Shown piece after piece: positions 44,720 to 53,807 of a stretch of DNA of 64,000 nucleotides. Where the stretch lies: assembly GCF_019880545.1 (NCBI RefSeq), contig NZ_JAINVW010000003.1, positions 992,001 to 1,056,000 of the forward strand, in the 5' to 3' direction. Every line of letters starts with the position of its first letter. Within the stretch, counting starts at the first letter, position 1. The translations under genes were made by a program, and so were the position numbers. The notes under the pieces were generated by a model that searched no databases, was not told the DNA's origin, and worked only from the letters and a program-made list of their open reading frames with translations. This DNA is from Flagellimonas meishanensis (lineage in GTDB: Bacteria > Bacteroidota > Bacteroidia > Flavobacteriales > Flavobacteriaceae).

Positions 44720-45346
44720 ATGGTATTGCATCCCTCATATTTTCCCAGCATCGCAACTTTCGTCGCCATAATACAGAACAATGTGGTTTGGGAGTCCCAG
44801 GACAACTTTCAAAAACAGACCTATCGCAATCGCTGCTATATTTGCACAGATCAAGGCAAACACATGCTCAACATTCCAGTGAAGCATGTGGGGGACAAAG
44901 AAGGACGGCAAAAATATGGTGAGGTTCAAATGGACAATAGCTATAATTGGAAGAAGAATCATTGGCGCACCTTGGAAACAGCCTATCGGACCTCTCCCTT
45001 TTTTGAGTTTTATGAGGATGATATTCAACCGCTGTTTGAGGGGTCGGACGACCTTCTATATGACTTTAACATGAAAACCATAGAAAAGATTGGAAGCTGT
45101 TTGGGCATTGAAATACCCAAATCAAAAACCAGCACATACGAGCTGTACCCTGTGGAGCATCTTGACGGGCGTTTTTTAGTACATGCAAAAAAGGAACCTG
45201 ATTTTAATTTTGCACATTACACCCAGGTTTTTGGGGACCGGCACGATTTTGTGCCCAATCTTAGCATTTTAGATCTTTTGTTCAACGAAGGCCCCAATGC
45301 AGTTTCCTATTTGAAAAACCAAAATCTGGATTTTCCACATGCTTAG
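44720..45346 (+). CDS. WbqC-family protein
   Basis: The 208-residue protein has the WbqC pattern VLHPSYFPSIATFVAIIQNN, FQKQTYRNRCYICTDQGKHMLNIPVKH and NWKKNHWRTLETAYRTSPFFEFY, with FNMKTIEKIGSCLGI. WbqC-like proteins are found in O-antigen and glycan clusters and are suspected to act on sugar nucleotides, but no reaction is proven. The ATG at 44720 is preferred as it starts at the family boundary; a GTG at 44678, directly after the previous stop, would add 14 residues. Confidence 0.85.
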   Translation: MVLHPSYFPSIATFVAIIQNNVVWESQDNFQKQTYRNRCYICTDQGKHMLNIPVKHVGDKEGRQKYGEVQMDNSYNWKKNHWRTLETAYRTSPFFEFYEDDIQPLFEGSDDLLYDFNMKTIEKIGSCLGIEIPKSKTSTYELYPVEHLDGRFLVHAKKEPDFNFAHYTQVFGDRHDFVPNLSILDLLFNEGPNAVSYLKNQNLDFPHA

Positions 45347-45653
45347 ACATCTTATCCATTATGGCATTCATTTCTTGGTTCCGGTCCTGATCGCCCTTTG
45401 GTTTTTTCGGGATAATCGCATAAGGGTAATGCTTATTCTTTTGGCGGGAATCTTGATCGATGTGGACCATTTTTTTGCCACTCCCATTTTTGATTCCGGC
45501 CGTTGCAGCATAGGCCACCACCCCTTGCACAGTTATTGGGCGATCACGGCCTATTCAATATTGCCTTTTTTTAAAAAGACACGATTGTTGGGACTTGCTC
45601 TGATAATTCACATAATAGCGGATATGACGGATTGTGTGCTACTCCGCCTTTAG
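45339..45653 (+). CDS. DUF6122-type small membrane protein
   Basis: This 104-residue protein has about three hydrophobic segments and the pattern HYGIHFLVPVLIALWFFR, LLAGILIDVDHFFATPIFD, CSIGHHPLHSYWAI and LIIHIIADMTDC. The conserved His and Asp (DVDHFF, GHHPLHS, HIIAD) recall metal-dependent membrane hydrolase families of the YdjM/DUF457 type, but this is only a resemblance. It overlaps wbqC by 8 bases and, at its end, the convergent exonuclease gene by 15. Confidence 0.75.
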   Translation: MLRHLIHYGIHFLVPVLIALWFFRDNRIRVMLILLAGILIDVDHFFATPIFDSGRCSIGHHPLHSYWAITAYSILPFFKKTRLLGLALIIHIIADMTDCVLLRL

Positions 45654-46682
45654 TCGTAAAGTGGCCATTATGGGATAATGGTCCGATAGTTTTTCGCTAA
45701 AATTCTGATGGGTGAGCACCTCAAACTCAGGGTCTGCCAAGATATAATCGATTCGGATGGGAAAACCCAGCAGATCATAGGTGCGTCCAAAACCTTGTCC
45801 TTTTTCCAAAAAAGTATCTTGCATCCCTCCTTTTATGGTCCTATATACATTGGAATATTGGGTATTGTTGAAATCGCCAACCACCAATTTCTTGAAGTGA
45901 TTCTCTTCCATGTCCGCACGCACAAGATTGACCTGCTCATACTGTTTTAACATTACCCTTCTAGACTTTGCGAACAGTCTGGATGATTGTTCATTTTTGA
46001 TGGTATTTAATTCAGGTACAATCCTAAAGGATTGAAGATGGAGATTGTAAACTCTTATAGTATCCTTATTAAACAGGATATCAGCAAATATGGCTTTATT
46101 GGAGCTATTGGGAAAATCAACGGAATCGACGTTGGCAATTGGATATTTGGAATAAATGGCTTGTATAACCTTTCCACTATGTTTTCCATATACATAATCG
46201 ACAAACTTGTATTTGTATTGGCTCAAAGCGTTGTTACGCTTCATGGCATAGTAACACTCTTGAAAGCACAGAATATCTGGATCCTTTTGGGCAACAAAAT
46301 TGAGGATAAGGCTATCAACATTTTCAACGTCCATCTGTTTTAAATCATTAAAGCTTCTGGCATTGAATGACATAATGGAAAAAGTGTCGCCATCAATTTC
46401 ATGCCCATTACCATTCGAAAACTGAAAAAATGGGCCCAAGAAAAAGTACCAAAACAACAAAAGTGTACCAGAAAGTAGAAAATTTCTTTTTCCCACCAAG
46501 ATCCAATAGCCAAAGAAGAGAAAGTTCAACACGATCAATAATGGAAAAATCAAACTCAACACCGAAAGGGCAGGTATTGCCGTCACGGGAACAAATGGCA
46601 CCAATATGGCAATGAAGGTGACCAACGCCAAAATGGTGTTTATAAAGAAAACTACTTTATTGAAAGGAGAAAGCTTTGCCAC
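45639..46682 (-). CDS. Endonuclease/exonuclease/phosphatase-fold membrane protein
   Basis: The 347-residue protein begins with two or three membrane segments (VVFFINTILALVTFIAILVPFVP, LSLIFPLLIVLNFLFFGYWILV) and then an EEP domain: FSIMSFNARSF (Asn), DILCFQECYY (catalytic Glu), LVVGDFNNTQYS (GDFN) and SDHYPIMATL (SDH). All metal-binding residues of the fold are present, so activity on a phosphodiester is expected. Nuclease versus phospholipid substrate cannot be told. It is the last gene of the minus-strand operon with the two rhomboids and mutL. Confidence 0.88.
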   Translation of the reverse strand: MAKLSPFNKVVFFINTILALVTFIAILVPFVPVTAIPALSVLSLIFPLLIVLNFLFFGYWILVGKRNFLLSGTLLLFWYFFLGPFFQFSNGNGHEIDGDTFSIMSFNARSFNDLKQMDVENVDSLILNFVAQKDPDILCFQECYYAMKRNNALSQYKYKFVDYVYGKHSGKVIQAIYSKYPIANVDSVDFPNSSNKAIFADILFNKDTIRVYNLHLQSFRIVPELNTIKNEQSSRLFAKSRRVMLKQYEQVNLVRADMEENHFKKLVVGDFNNTQYSNVYRTIKGGMQDTFLEKGQGFGRTYDLLGFPIRIDYILADPEFEVLTHQNFSEKLSDHYPIMATLRLKAE

Positions 46683-46685
46683 AGA

Positions 46686-47549
46686 TCAATCCTCTTTACC
46701 TGCCTTGAACAAAAAGTCCTTTTCCGCTTTGGACAGACTCTCATAACCCGATTTGCTTATCTTGTCCAAAATAGTGTCTATTTTCTTTTGACGTACTTCC
46801 CTTTCATAGTTGGCATTTTTTTCCTGTGAATTGTTTTTTTTATACACTGTTTTTAGTGGTGCTGTTCGTTCTTTTGGTTTGAATAGATCTAGGATACCAC
46901 TCCATAATTTACCAAAAGCGGAGCCTATATCCCTGCCATGCAATAACTGACGTGCATACAGATACCCCAGAAAAGCTCCTCCCAAATGTGCCAACCTACC
47001 GCCCACATTTCCCCCGTAGGGAATCTGGATCAAGTCTATCAGCACAAAGAAGGCGCCAACATACCAAAGCTTCACATTGAAAAATATGACCCGGACCTCT
47101 TGGTTGGGAATATAGGCACAGATAAATATCAACACCGCGGTAACACCGGCAGAAGCACCTATCAAAGCCGTATTGGTCTGGACCAAGGTGGGGAACAGAT
47201 TGTAGCTTGCCAGAAAGACAATGCCGCCGACAATCACACCCAAAAAATACACATTGATAAACCGCACTTTGTCAAAAAGGTTCAAAAAGATGCGTCCGGT
47301 AAAATAAAGCATGATCATGTTCCAGAAAATATGCCCCAACCCACCATGAAAAAATGCATAGGTGACCAAGGACCAAGGTTGTCCCAAAAATTCCATGAGG
47401 TCCTTGGGCAAATGGAACCAATCCGAAACGGAATGTCCCAAGAGGGCCTTGGACAATCCATCCAAAACAAAGATAACCACGTTGATGGCTATCAGCTTTT
47501 CAGCTATGCTGAGTCTAGCAAAGTTGTATCGAAGCCCTCCAGTTGCCAT
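46686..47549 (-). CDS. Rhomboid intramembrane serine protease with C-terminal DUF6576-like tail
   Basis: The 287-residue protein has a six-helix rhomboid core: FFHGGLGHIFWNMIMLYFTG, the catalytic Ser in LIGASAGVTAVL and the catalytic His in LAHLGGAFLGYLYA. A cytoplasmic tail (about residues 210-287) ends KKIDTILDKISKSGYESLSKAEKDFLF, a motif common at the C-terminus of Bacteroidota rhomboids. It cleaves membrane-spanning segments; the substrate is unknown. It lies 3 bases from the other rhomboid gene. Confidence 0.9.
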   Translation of the reverse strand: MATGGLRYNFARLSIAEKLIAINVVIFVLDGLSKALLGHSVSDWFHLPKDLMEFLGQPWSLVTYAFFHGGLGHIFWNMIMLYFTGRIFLNLFDKVRFINVYFLGVIVGGIVFLASYNLFPTLVQTNTALIGASAGVTAVLIFICAYIPNQEVRVIFFNVKLWYVGAFFVLIDLIQIPYGGNVGGRLAHLGGAFLGYLYARQLLHGRDIGSAFGKLWSGILDLFKPKERTAPLKTVYKKNNSQEKNANYEREVRQKKIDTILDKISKSGYESLSKAEKDFLFKAGKED

Positions 47550-47552
47550 AGG

Positions 47553-48293
47553 TCAATCCCAGTGTTTATCATTAAACTCGTTCTTTTTCCAGTACCACAT
47601 CATAAGAAAACCTATCAGCGCACCACCGATATGTGCAAAGTGCGCAATCCCAGTATTAACGTTTCCAATTCCAAATATAAGGTCCACCGCTATCAACAAG
47701 GGAACAAAATATTTTGCCTTGATGGGAACGGGCAAAAAAATCAACATCAATCGGGCTTCGGAGTACATAAAGGCAAAAGCGACCAAAATACCATAAATGG
47801 CTCCCGAAGCACCAGCGCCTTTTCCATAGTAAGAGGAAACAAAATTATCTACGACGTCAGAAGGAGCGTACTTCTTTAATATTTCTGAGTCAATCCCATT
47901 GGGACTTGCGAGTGCTTCCATTAGTTGAGACTTGGTAAATCCAGCATTAATAAGTGTATCAAGGCCTTGATTAAAAAAATAATAATTAACACTGGTATAT
48001 AATATAACCGAACCTAATCCAGCTGAAAAATAGAAGAACAAAAACTTATTCCTTCCCCAATTTTGTTCTAAAGGCGTTCCAAAAGCCCAAAGCGCATACA
48101 TATTAAACAATATATGGACTACACTCCAATGCATAAACATATGAGATATAATCTGCCACCACCTAAAACCATTACTCTCTGGAAATGAAAGAGCCAACCA
48201 CTCCTGCATTTGTCCCCCATAAATCATTGTGGCGAAAAACAAGATCACATTAATGATCAGCAAGTGTTTTACGGCCTCGGTCAATCTTCCCAT
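47553..48293 (-). CDS. Rhomboid intramembrane serine protease
   Basis: The 246-residue protein has MFMHWSVVHILFNMYALWAFG, the Ser motif GAGASGAIYGILVAFAFMY and the His motif IAHFAHIGGALIGFLMMWYW, a complete catalytic pair. It has an extracytoplasmic insert (about residues 105-160) that the second rhomboid lacks. Its start codon abuts the mutL stop. The two rhomboids are not close copies of each other, so they are an old duplication or independent members. Confidence 0.9.
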   Translation of the reverse strand: MGRLTEAVKHLLIINVILFFATMIYGGQMQEWLALSFPESNGFRWWQIISHMFMHWSVVHILFNMYALWAFGTPLEQNWGRNKFLFFYFSAGLGSVILYTSVNYYFFNQGLDTLINAGFTKSQLMEALASPNGIDSEILKKYAPSDVVDNFVSSYYGKGAGASGAIYGILVAFAFMYSEARLMLIFLPVPIKAKYFVPLLIAVDLIFGIGNVNTGIAHFAHIGGALIGFLMMWYWKKNEFNDKHWD

Positions 48294-50156
48294 TTATATA
48301 AACTTTTTATTGATATCCCCTTCGGAGATTATTGTATATGTCAATTTGTTGAAAGGACTGAAACCTGGCTCTTTGCACGCAAATAAATTGTTTACCAGTG
48401 CCATCTGCGATTCTTGGTCCAATAAATCCCCGGTCCGTACGGCCAGATTTTTGGCCAATACCTTTGCCAAGATTTCGGCCTGGGAACTTGAACCACCCTC
48501 AAATCCTTCCTTATAGTCAGCAATTAAACGGTCCAATACCGTGCCAATACCGCTTTCTGGAACCAATATTGGCATACCTGTCACTTTAACAGTTTCCGCT
48601 TCCAGACTATCAAAAGCAAAACCAATGTTTGTCAGACTTTCCCTTATTTCCATCAAAATTCCGAGTTCCTGTTTGCTAAAAGTCAGTTCCAAAGGAAACA
48701 AGAGCTGTTGACTCACGCCTTGCTTAACCGTGATCTCACCGAGGAATTTTTCAAAGAGCACCCTTTCATGGGCCCGGTTCTGATGGATTACCAACATGCC
48801 GGACATCACCGTACTTACCACATATTTGCGTTTTAGCTGAAATGTGGTGGCCCCTTGTACAGTTTCCCCGTCATCCAAGTTCATCGCTTCCTGTCCACCA
48901 CCATCCGACTCTATGGTAAGACTACTAAACGCGTCATCATAAACATCTCTTTCCAGGCCTTCATACAAACCCTCCCAGCCTTGACTGCTTGTTTTTTGAT
49001 ATACCCGCTGATTACCATAACTCACAGCCCCAGTACCCTTGCCCCTTTCCAGAAAGGGATTGAAAGTGGGGTCCACCGTAACTTGGGGCAGTACGGCTCC
49101 TTTTTCCTTAAAGGAATAGGGGGTGTCCAAATTGGGATCATGCTCAAAATCCAGGGCCGGGGCCACATTGAACTGTCCCAAACTGTGCTTTATGGTGGAC
49201 CTCAATATGGCGTACAGCGTGTTCTCATCATCAAACTTCACCTCCGTTTTTGTGGGATGTATGTTGATATCGATGGAAGCCGGGTCCACTTCCAGATAAA
49301 GAAAATATCCCGGATACATTTCAGATTTTATCAACCCTTCAAAGGCAGCGGTCACCGCATGGTGCAGATATGGACTTTTTATGAATCGATGATTGGCGAA
49401 AAAAAACTGTTCGCCCCTACTTTTTTTGGCAAACTCCGGTTTGCAGATAAATCCGGATATGTTGACAACCTCGGTTTGCTCGCTCACAGGGACCAACCTA
49501 TTTTCCATGCGACTGCCAAAAATATGCGAAATCCGTTGTCGATGTTTGGCCTTGGGCAGGTTGAATATCTCGGACCCATTATTGTAAAAATGGAACTCAA
49601 TGTTGGGGTGTGCCAGCGCAACCCTATGAAATTCATCCGTGATGTGGCGTAACTCCACTTGGTTGGATTTCAGAAAATTTCGTCGCGCGGGAATATTGAA
49701 GAATAGATTTTTAACAGCTATCGATGTTCCCTTGGGGGCGGTCACCACCTCTTGGGAAACTACCTTGCTTCCCTCTATTTTAATATGTGTAGCCAGCTCT
49801 TGCAATTCGGTGCGTGTCTGCATGTCCACATGGGCAATGGCGGCAATGGAGGCCAAGGCCTCTCCGCGAAATCCCTTGGTATGCAAGTTAAAAAGGTCTT
49901 GGGCACTGGAAATCTTAGAGGTGGCGTGCCTTTCAAAAGACAGCCTAGCATCGGTCTCGCTCATCCCCAGCCCATTGTCCACCACTTGCACCAACGTCCT
50001 TCCACCATCCTTTACAATCAATTTGATGACCGTGGCACCCGCGTCTATGGCATTTTCCAATAACTCCTTGACCACAGAGGCCGGTCGTTGAACCACCTCC
50101 CCTGCTGCAATCTGATTGGCGACATGGTCCGGTAAAAGTCTGATGATGTCAGCCAT
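48294..50156 (-). CDS. mutL: DNA mismatch repair protein MutL
   Basis: The 620-residue protein has the GHKL ATPase N-terminus: IRLLPDHVANQIAAGEVVQRPASVVKELLENAIDAGA, VDNGLGM, TKGFRGEALASIAA and NLFFNIPARRNFLKS. The C-terminal dimer domain is present, but the nuclease metal motif DQHA(x)2E(x)4E is replaced by HQNRAHERVLFE (around residues 455-468). No CPHGRP-type motif is seen near the end (ACKEPGFSPFNKLTYTII). It should couple MutS recognition to downstream repair, but the nicking activity may be absent. It overlaps the small gene upstream by one base and leads the rhomboid genes. Confidence 0.95.
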   Translation of the reverse strand: MADIIRLLPDHVANQIAAGEVVQRPASVVKELLENAIDAGATVIKLIVKDGGRTLVQVVDNGLGMSETDARLSFERHATSKISSAQDLFNLHTKGFRGEALASIAAIAHVDMQTRTELQELATHIKIEGSKVVSQEVVTAPKGTSIAVKNLFFNIPARRNFLKSNQVELRHITDEFHRVALAHPNIEFHFYNNGSEIFNLPKAKHRQRISHIFGSRMENRLVPVSEQTEVVNISGFICKPEFAKKSRGEQFFFANHRFIKSPYLHHAVTAAFEGLIKSEMYPGYFLYLEVDPASIDINIHPTKTEVKFDDENTLYAILRSTIKHSLGQFNVAPALDFEHDPNLDTPYSFKEKGAVLPQVTVDPTFNPFLERGKGTGAVSYGNQRVYQKTSSQGWEGLYEGLERDVYDDAFSSLTIESDGGGQEAMNLDDGETVQGATTFQLKRKYVVSTVMSGMLVIHQNRAHERVLFEKFLGEITVKQGVSQQLLFPLELTFSKQELGILMEIRESLTNIGFAFDSLEAETVKVTGMPILVPESGIGTVLDRLIADYKEGFEGGSSSQAEILAKVLAKNLAVRTGDLLDQESQMALVNNLFACKEPGFSPFNKLTYTIISEGDINKKFI

Positions 50157-50440
50157 TATGGATTCAGGAATATCGACAAATCGAAGTCTATCACAAAGAG
50201 AAAAAGCAGTAATAAAATGGCGACAATTACCAGCAAACGGAGTTTGAGGTTCCTATCACCTTCCACCTTTAGGTCATCCATAGCGGACGAAAACTTATTC
50301 TTGAGCCCTCTTTTTGTATGTGCCGTACTTCGGAATTTATCCAGTTTGTGTTCAATTTTGAAAGGACTGCCATCACCCTTGTAATATCGCGGCGAATAAT
50401 TGAACGTTTTGTTTTTTTTTAGTTTTAAAGGGTTTCGCAT
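50156..50440 (-). CDS. Small single-pass membrane protein upstream of mutL
   Basis: The 94-residue protein (start 50440, MRNPLKLKK) has a basic N-terminal half (TFNYSPRYYKGDGSPF, HKLDKFRSTAHTKRG) and one C-terminal membrane segment (LLVIVAILLLLFLFVI). A longer form starting at 50464 is rejected because that codon lies within the -7 promoter box. The family is found next to mutL in Flavobacteria but has no known role. Its stop overlaps the mutL start. Confidence 0.75.
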   Translation of the reverse strand: MRNPLKLKKNKTFNYSPRYYKGDGSPFKIEHKLDKFRSTAHTKRGLKNKFSSAMDDLKVEGDRNLKLRLLVIVAILLLLFLFVIDFDLSIFLNP

Positions 50441-50461
50441 GGTGTCCTTTTCCGTTGATTT

Positions 50462-50469
50462 CAAAGTTA
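50462..50469 (-). promoter_or_regulatory. -7 box of the mutL operon
   Basis: Minus strand TAACTTTG, an exact TAnnTTTG match 22 bases upstream of the ATG at 50440. No -33 TTG at normal distance was seen. Confidence 0.45.
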
Positions 50470-50621
50470 CTCAAATTAGCAAAAAAGGATTGGCGTACAT
50501 TCCCAAAAAATGTTAACAGGGGTTGGGTTTAAGTTTGGGCAGAAGTACAGGTCCCGTGTGAAAGTCTAATTTCAAGGTATTGAATACATCCAGATTTGGG
50601 CTTAACGGGCGATTCCTTCAC

Positions 50622-51104
50622 CTATTTTCCCAACATCGCCATTTGAACTGCGGCAACGGCCGCTTCAGTCCCCTTGTTGCCATGCTTTCCACCGCTTCTG
50701 TCCTTGGCCTGTTGCCAGGTATCATCGGTAAGCACGCAGAAAATGACCGGTACATCTTGGGAGAGGTTCAAATCCTTGATGCCTTGTGCAGTGGCACTAC
50801 AGACAAAATCAAAATGACTCGTTTCACCACGAATGACGCTGCCAATGGCAATAACGGCATCCACATTTTGCGTGGCAACCATTTTTTTGCAGCCAAAAGT
50901 CAATTCAAAACTACCGGGTACGTTCCACCGGATTATGTTATTGGACAGTGCTCCACAATCCAACAAAGCCTCTTGGGCCCCTTCAAAAAGGGCTTCTGTT
51001 ATTTCTGCGTTCCACTCGGAAACAACAATCCCAAATCGCAGTTGCGCCGCATTTGGGATTTTACTTTTGTCGTAGACGGATAGATTTTTGTTCTCCGTGG
51101 CCAT
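50622..51104 (-). CDS. ribH: 6,7-dimethyl-8-ribityllumazine synthase
   Basis: The 160-residue enzyme of riboflavin synthesis has FGIVVSEWNAEITEALFEGA, WNVPGSFELTFGCKK, AVIAIGSVIRGETSHFDFVCS (His in the ligand site) and VPVIFCVLTDDTWQQAKDRSGG. It condenses 5-amino-6-ribitylaminouracil with dihydroxybutanone phosphate and normally assembles as a 60-mer or pentamer. It follows the TPR gene by 3 bases. No FMN riboswitch is seen. The 157-base gap beyond it (50465-50621) holds only the mutL promoter. Confidence 0.95.
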   Translation of the reverse strand: MATENKNLSVYDKSKIPNAAQLRFGIVVSEWNAEITEALFEGAQEALLDCGALSNNIIRWNVPGSFELTFGCKKMVATQNVDAVIAIGSVIRGETSHFDFVCSATAQGIKDLNLSQDVPVIFCVLTDDTWQQAKDRSGGKHGNKGTEAAVAAVQMAMLGK

Positions 51105-51107
51105 GGT

Positions 51108-51869
51108 TTAATTTTTGGCCAGGCCAATCAGGGCATCGATACCCACCCCATCTTGGGTCTCAGGATATTCTTCCTTTATTCTTTCAAAAAAACCAAGGGC
51201 TTTTTCCTTTTGGCCCAAGTTCAAAGCCATAATACCGGCCTTGCGAAGAAATCTGGGCGTGGTGAACCCATTGTTGTCATGGGCTATGGCTTTTTCATAA
51301 TAGTCCAAGGCATCCTCTGGTTGATTCAATTGGGTAAAGGCATCCCCTATTCCTCCCTTCGCCATGGCGCCAAGAATGGCGTCATCCGAGGAGAAATTTT
51401 CCAAATGGGCAATCGCCTCATCGTACTGCTGTAGGTTCAAATATGTCATCCCGGCTGAATACTGGGCAAGATTGGCCGCCTTGGTACCCTTATATTCCTC
51501 AATAATGTCCAAAAACCCAAACTTCCCCTCTGCACCGTTGAGTGCAAGGGAGAACAAAGAATCCTTTGCGGTTTCGTTTGACAATGCCTGGTCAAAATAC
51601 TGCTGAGGATAAAAAAGCTCATTGGCCGCAGTGGCCTCCTTTGGTTTTTGGATGAACTGATGATAGCCCAAATAGGCCAACACACCAACGGCTATGGCAC
51701 CAATAACCCCCAAAATGTAGTTCTGGTTTTTTTGCACCCAGGCCTCGGTCTTGGAAGCACTTTCGTCAAGTGTTTGGAACACTTCCGCCGTTGTGCTTTC
51801 CATTTGTTCTATCTGGTCTTCTTCTGCCTTGTTCTTTGGCTTAAAGCCTCGCTTCTTGTATGTTGCCAT
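51108..51869 (-). CDS. Tetratricopeptide-repeat membrane-anchored protein (YfgM-like)
   Basis: The 253-residue protein has a charged N-terminal tail, one membrane segment (YILGVIGAIAVGVLAYLGY, about residues 51-69) and a TPR-type helical domain (NLAQYSAGMTYLNLQQYDEAIAHLE, GGIGDAFTQLNQPEDALDYYEKAI, GIMALNLGQKEKALGFFERI). Topology resembles YfgM, an envelope chaperone partner of the secretion machinery, but this is a weak link. It is the first gene of the operon with ribH and is divergent from recF. Confidence 0.85.
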   Translation of the reverse strand: MATYKKRGFKPKNKAEEDQIEQMESTTAEVFQTLDESASKTEAWVQKNQNYILGVIGAIAVGVLAYLGYHQFIQKPKEATAANELFYPQQYFDQALSNETAKDSLFSLALNGAEGKFGFLDIIEEYKGTKAANLAQYSAGMTYLNLQQYDEAIAHLENFSSDDAILGAMAKGGIGDAFTQLNQPEDALDYYEKAIAHDNNGFTTPRFLRKAGIMALNLGQKEKALGFFERIKEEYPETQDGVGIDALIGLAKN

Positions 51870-51889
51870 CCGTCATTAAATTGGTCGCG

Positions 51890-51917
51890 CAAAAATAAAG
51901 TTTTTATCCAAAACCAA
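51890..51917 (-). promoter_or_regulatory. Promoter of the TPR-ribH operon
   Basis: Minus strand: TTG (51917-51915), 17-base spacer, TATTTTTG (51897-51890), an exact TAnnTTTG match, about 21 bases before the ATG. Confidence 0.5.
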
Positions 51918-51933
51918 AAGGTAATTTATTCGT

Positions 51934-51941
51934 TATTTTTG
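51934..51941 (+). promoter_or_regulatory. -7 box of the recF operon
   Basis: TATTTTTG, an exact TAnnTTTG match 54 bases upstream of the recF ATG. The -33 element is not clear. Confidence 0.4.
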
Positions 51942-51994
51942 GAATCTTTAATGGCCATCCCCACTATTCAAAACATGGTTTTTCTTTATTTTTT

Positions 51995-53074
51995 ATGTTT
52001 TTAAGGCATTTATCTTTAGTCAATTACAAAAATTTTGATTCCAGTAACCTTGAACTGGACCCTGTGATCAATTGCCTTGTGGGCAACAATGGCGTGGGCA
52101 AGACCAACATTTTGGATGCCATTTACCACCTATGCTTTGGAAAAAGTTACTTCAATCCCGTTTCCACGCAGAACATAAAGCATGACACGGATTTTTTTGT
52201 GATTGAAGGGGAATTTGAAAAAGAGGGACGGACGGAAAAAATTATATGCAGCTTCAAGCGGGGCACCAAAAAAGTCATCAAAAGAAATGGCAAGGCCTAT
52301 GAAAAATTTTCGGAGCACATTGGCTTTTTGCCTTTGGTGATCATTTCTCCTGCTGACAGAGATCTAATCCTGGAGGGTAGCGACACCAGGAGGAAATTCA
52401 TGGATGGTGTGATTTCCCAGTCCGATAGGGCCTACCTCCAGTCCTTGATCAAATACAATAAGGTATTGGTGCAGCGGAATTCCTTGTTGAAATACTTCGC
52501 CGTGAACAATACCTTTGACTTGGATACACTAAGCATTTACAATGAACAGCTTCACATTTTGGGTACCGAAATCCATAAAAAGCGCTCAGCTTTTATTGCC
52601 TCTTTCATTCCCATTTTTATGGAACAATATGCCCATATTACCAATAAAGATGAGGCAATTATGCTATCCTATGAAAGCCAGCTCATGGAAGAGGGCCTTT
52701 TATCGCTTTTGGAATCTTCCATCAACAAGGACAGGGCTTTGCAATATACCTCTGCTGGAGTACATAAGGACGATTTACTGTTTACCATTGCAGGGCATCC
52801 CATCAAAAAATTTGGGAGCCAGGGACAGCAAAAATCCTTTCTGATCGCTTTGAAACTGGCCCAGTTCCATTTGGTGAAACAGCAATCCAAAACCACTCCC
52901 ATACTGCTGTTGGATGACATTTTTGACAAATTGGATGAAAACCGTGTCGCCCAAATCGTGAGCTTGGTGAAGGACGATAATTTTGGGCAGATCTTCATCA
53001 CGGATACCCATGCTGACCGAACCGAAAATGTGGTAAAAAGTATCCACCAGAGCTATAAAATATTTACCTTGTGA
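51995..53074 (+). CDS. recF: DNA replication and repair protein RecF
   Basis: The 359-residue SMC-like ATPase begins [16 protein letters not shown], with Walker [20 protein letters not shown], the SMC signature region [20 protein letters not shown] and Walker [18 protein letters not shown]. It loads RecA at gaps with RecO and RecR. It starts a four-gene plus-strand cluster with a lipoprotein, a DUF721 protein and a GNAT. Confidence 0.95.
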   Translation: MFLRHLSLVNYKNFDSSNLELDPVINCLVGNNGVGKTNILDAIYHLCFGKSYFNPVSTQNIKHDTDFFVIEGEFEKEGRTEKIICSFKRGTKKVIKRNGKAYEKFSEHIGFLPLVIISPADRDLILEGSDTRRKFMDGVISQSDRAYLQSLIKYNKVLVQRNSLLKYFAVNNTFDLDTLSIYNEQLHILGTEIHKKRSAFIASFIPIFMEQYAHITNKDEAIMLSYESQLMEEGLLSLLESSINKDRALQYTSAGVHKDDLLFTIAGHPIKKFGSQGQQKSFLIALKLAQFHLVKQQSKTTPILLLDDIFDKLDENRVAQIVSLVKDDNFGQIFITDTHADRTENVVKSIHQSYKIFTL

Positions 53075-53076
53075 AC

Positions 53077-53499
53077 ATGGTCCGGATTTTTGTATTTAGT
53101 ATGTTTTTGCTTCTATGGAGCTGCAAAAAGACCACCATCTCAGCGGATGATCTAAAATATTTGAATGGATATTGGGAAATTGCGGAGGTAGGGTTTCCCG
53201 ATGGCTCGAAGAAACAATATGCCGTGAATCCGAGCATCGATTTTATCCACCTTGAGAATAAAAAAGGGTTTCGCAAAAAGGTCCAACCCAACTTTGACGG
53301 TAGCTATAATGCCTCTAATGATGCTGAACTTCTTTTTGTTGAAACATCGGAAGGGGGCTTCATTTTGAAATATTCCAACGATTTTAGTGAATGGGAGGAA
53401 AAATTGGTTCATCTCGATTCCACATCGTTTTCGGTTATCAACCAGGAAACCATCCACTATACCTATAAGCGTTTTCAACCCATTGCAATTCCAAAATAA
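53077..53499 (+). CDS. Small lipocalin-like lipoprotein
   Basis: The 140-residue protein has a lipoprotein signal (FVFSMFLLLWSCKK, Cys about residue 16) and a short beta-rich domain starting YLNGYWEIAEVGFPDGSKKQY, like small lipocalin-fold proteins of Flavobacteria. The ATG at 53077 is used; a GTG at 53071 overlaps the recF stop. It overlaps the next gene by one base. The role and ligand are unknown. Confidence 0.75.
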   Translation: MVRIFVFSMFLLLWSCKKTTISADDLKYLNGYWEIAEVGFPDGSKKQYAVNPSIDFIHLENKKGFRKKVQPNFDGSYNASNDAELLFVETSEGGFILKYSNDFSEWEEKLVHLDSTSFSVINQETIHYTYKRFQPIAIPK

Positions 53500-53795
53500 T
53501 GGCCAAGCGACACAACTCCCACTTGCCTTTGGGCGCAGCGCTCAACGAGTTCATCAAGGAAAATAGATTGCAATCCGGGATGGACAAGGTGGATGCCAAA
53601 GATGCCTGGGTCAAATTGATGGGCAATGGCGTGAACAATTATACCTCCTCCGTGGAACTCAAAAACGAAACGCTTTATGTGTCCCTTACCTCTTCGGTGC
53701 TCCGGGAAGAATTGAGCATGGGCAAAACCAAGATCATAGCCATGATCAACGAGGAATTGGGCAGGGAATTGGTCAAGAAACTCGTGCTGCGTTAA
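53499..53795 (+). CDS. DUF721 (DciA-like) protein
   Basis: The 98-residue protein contains the DUF721 pattern LGAALNEFIKENRLQSGMDKVDAKDAWVKLMG, LKNETLYVSLTSSVLREELSM and KIIAMINEELG. DUF721 proteins include DciA, the replicative helicase operator/loader of many bacteria. Position just after recF fits a replication or repair role, but this short version has only the KH-like core. Confidence 0.85.
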   Translation: MAKRHNSHLPLGAALNEFIKENRLQSGMDKVDAKDAWVKLMGNGVNNYTSSVELKNETLYVSLTSSVLREELSMGKTKIIAMINEELGRELVKKLVLR

Positions 53796-53807
53796 ATTAC
53801 AGATCAA

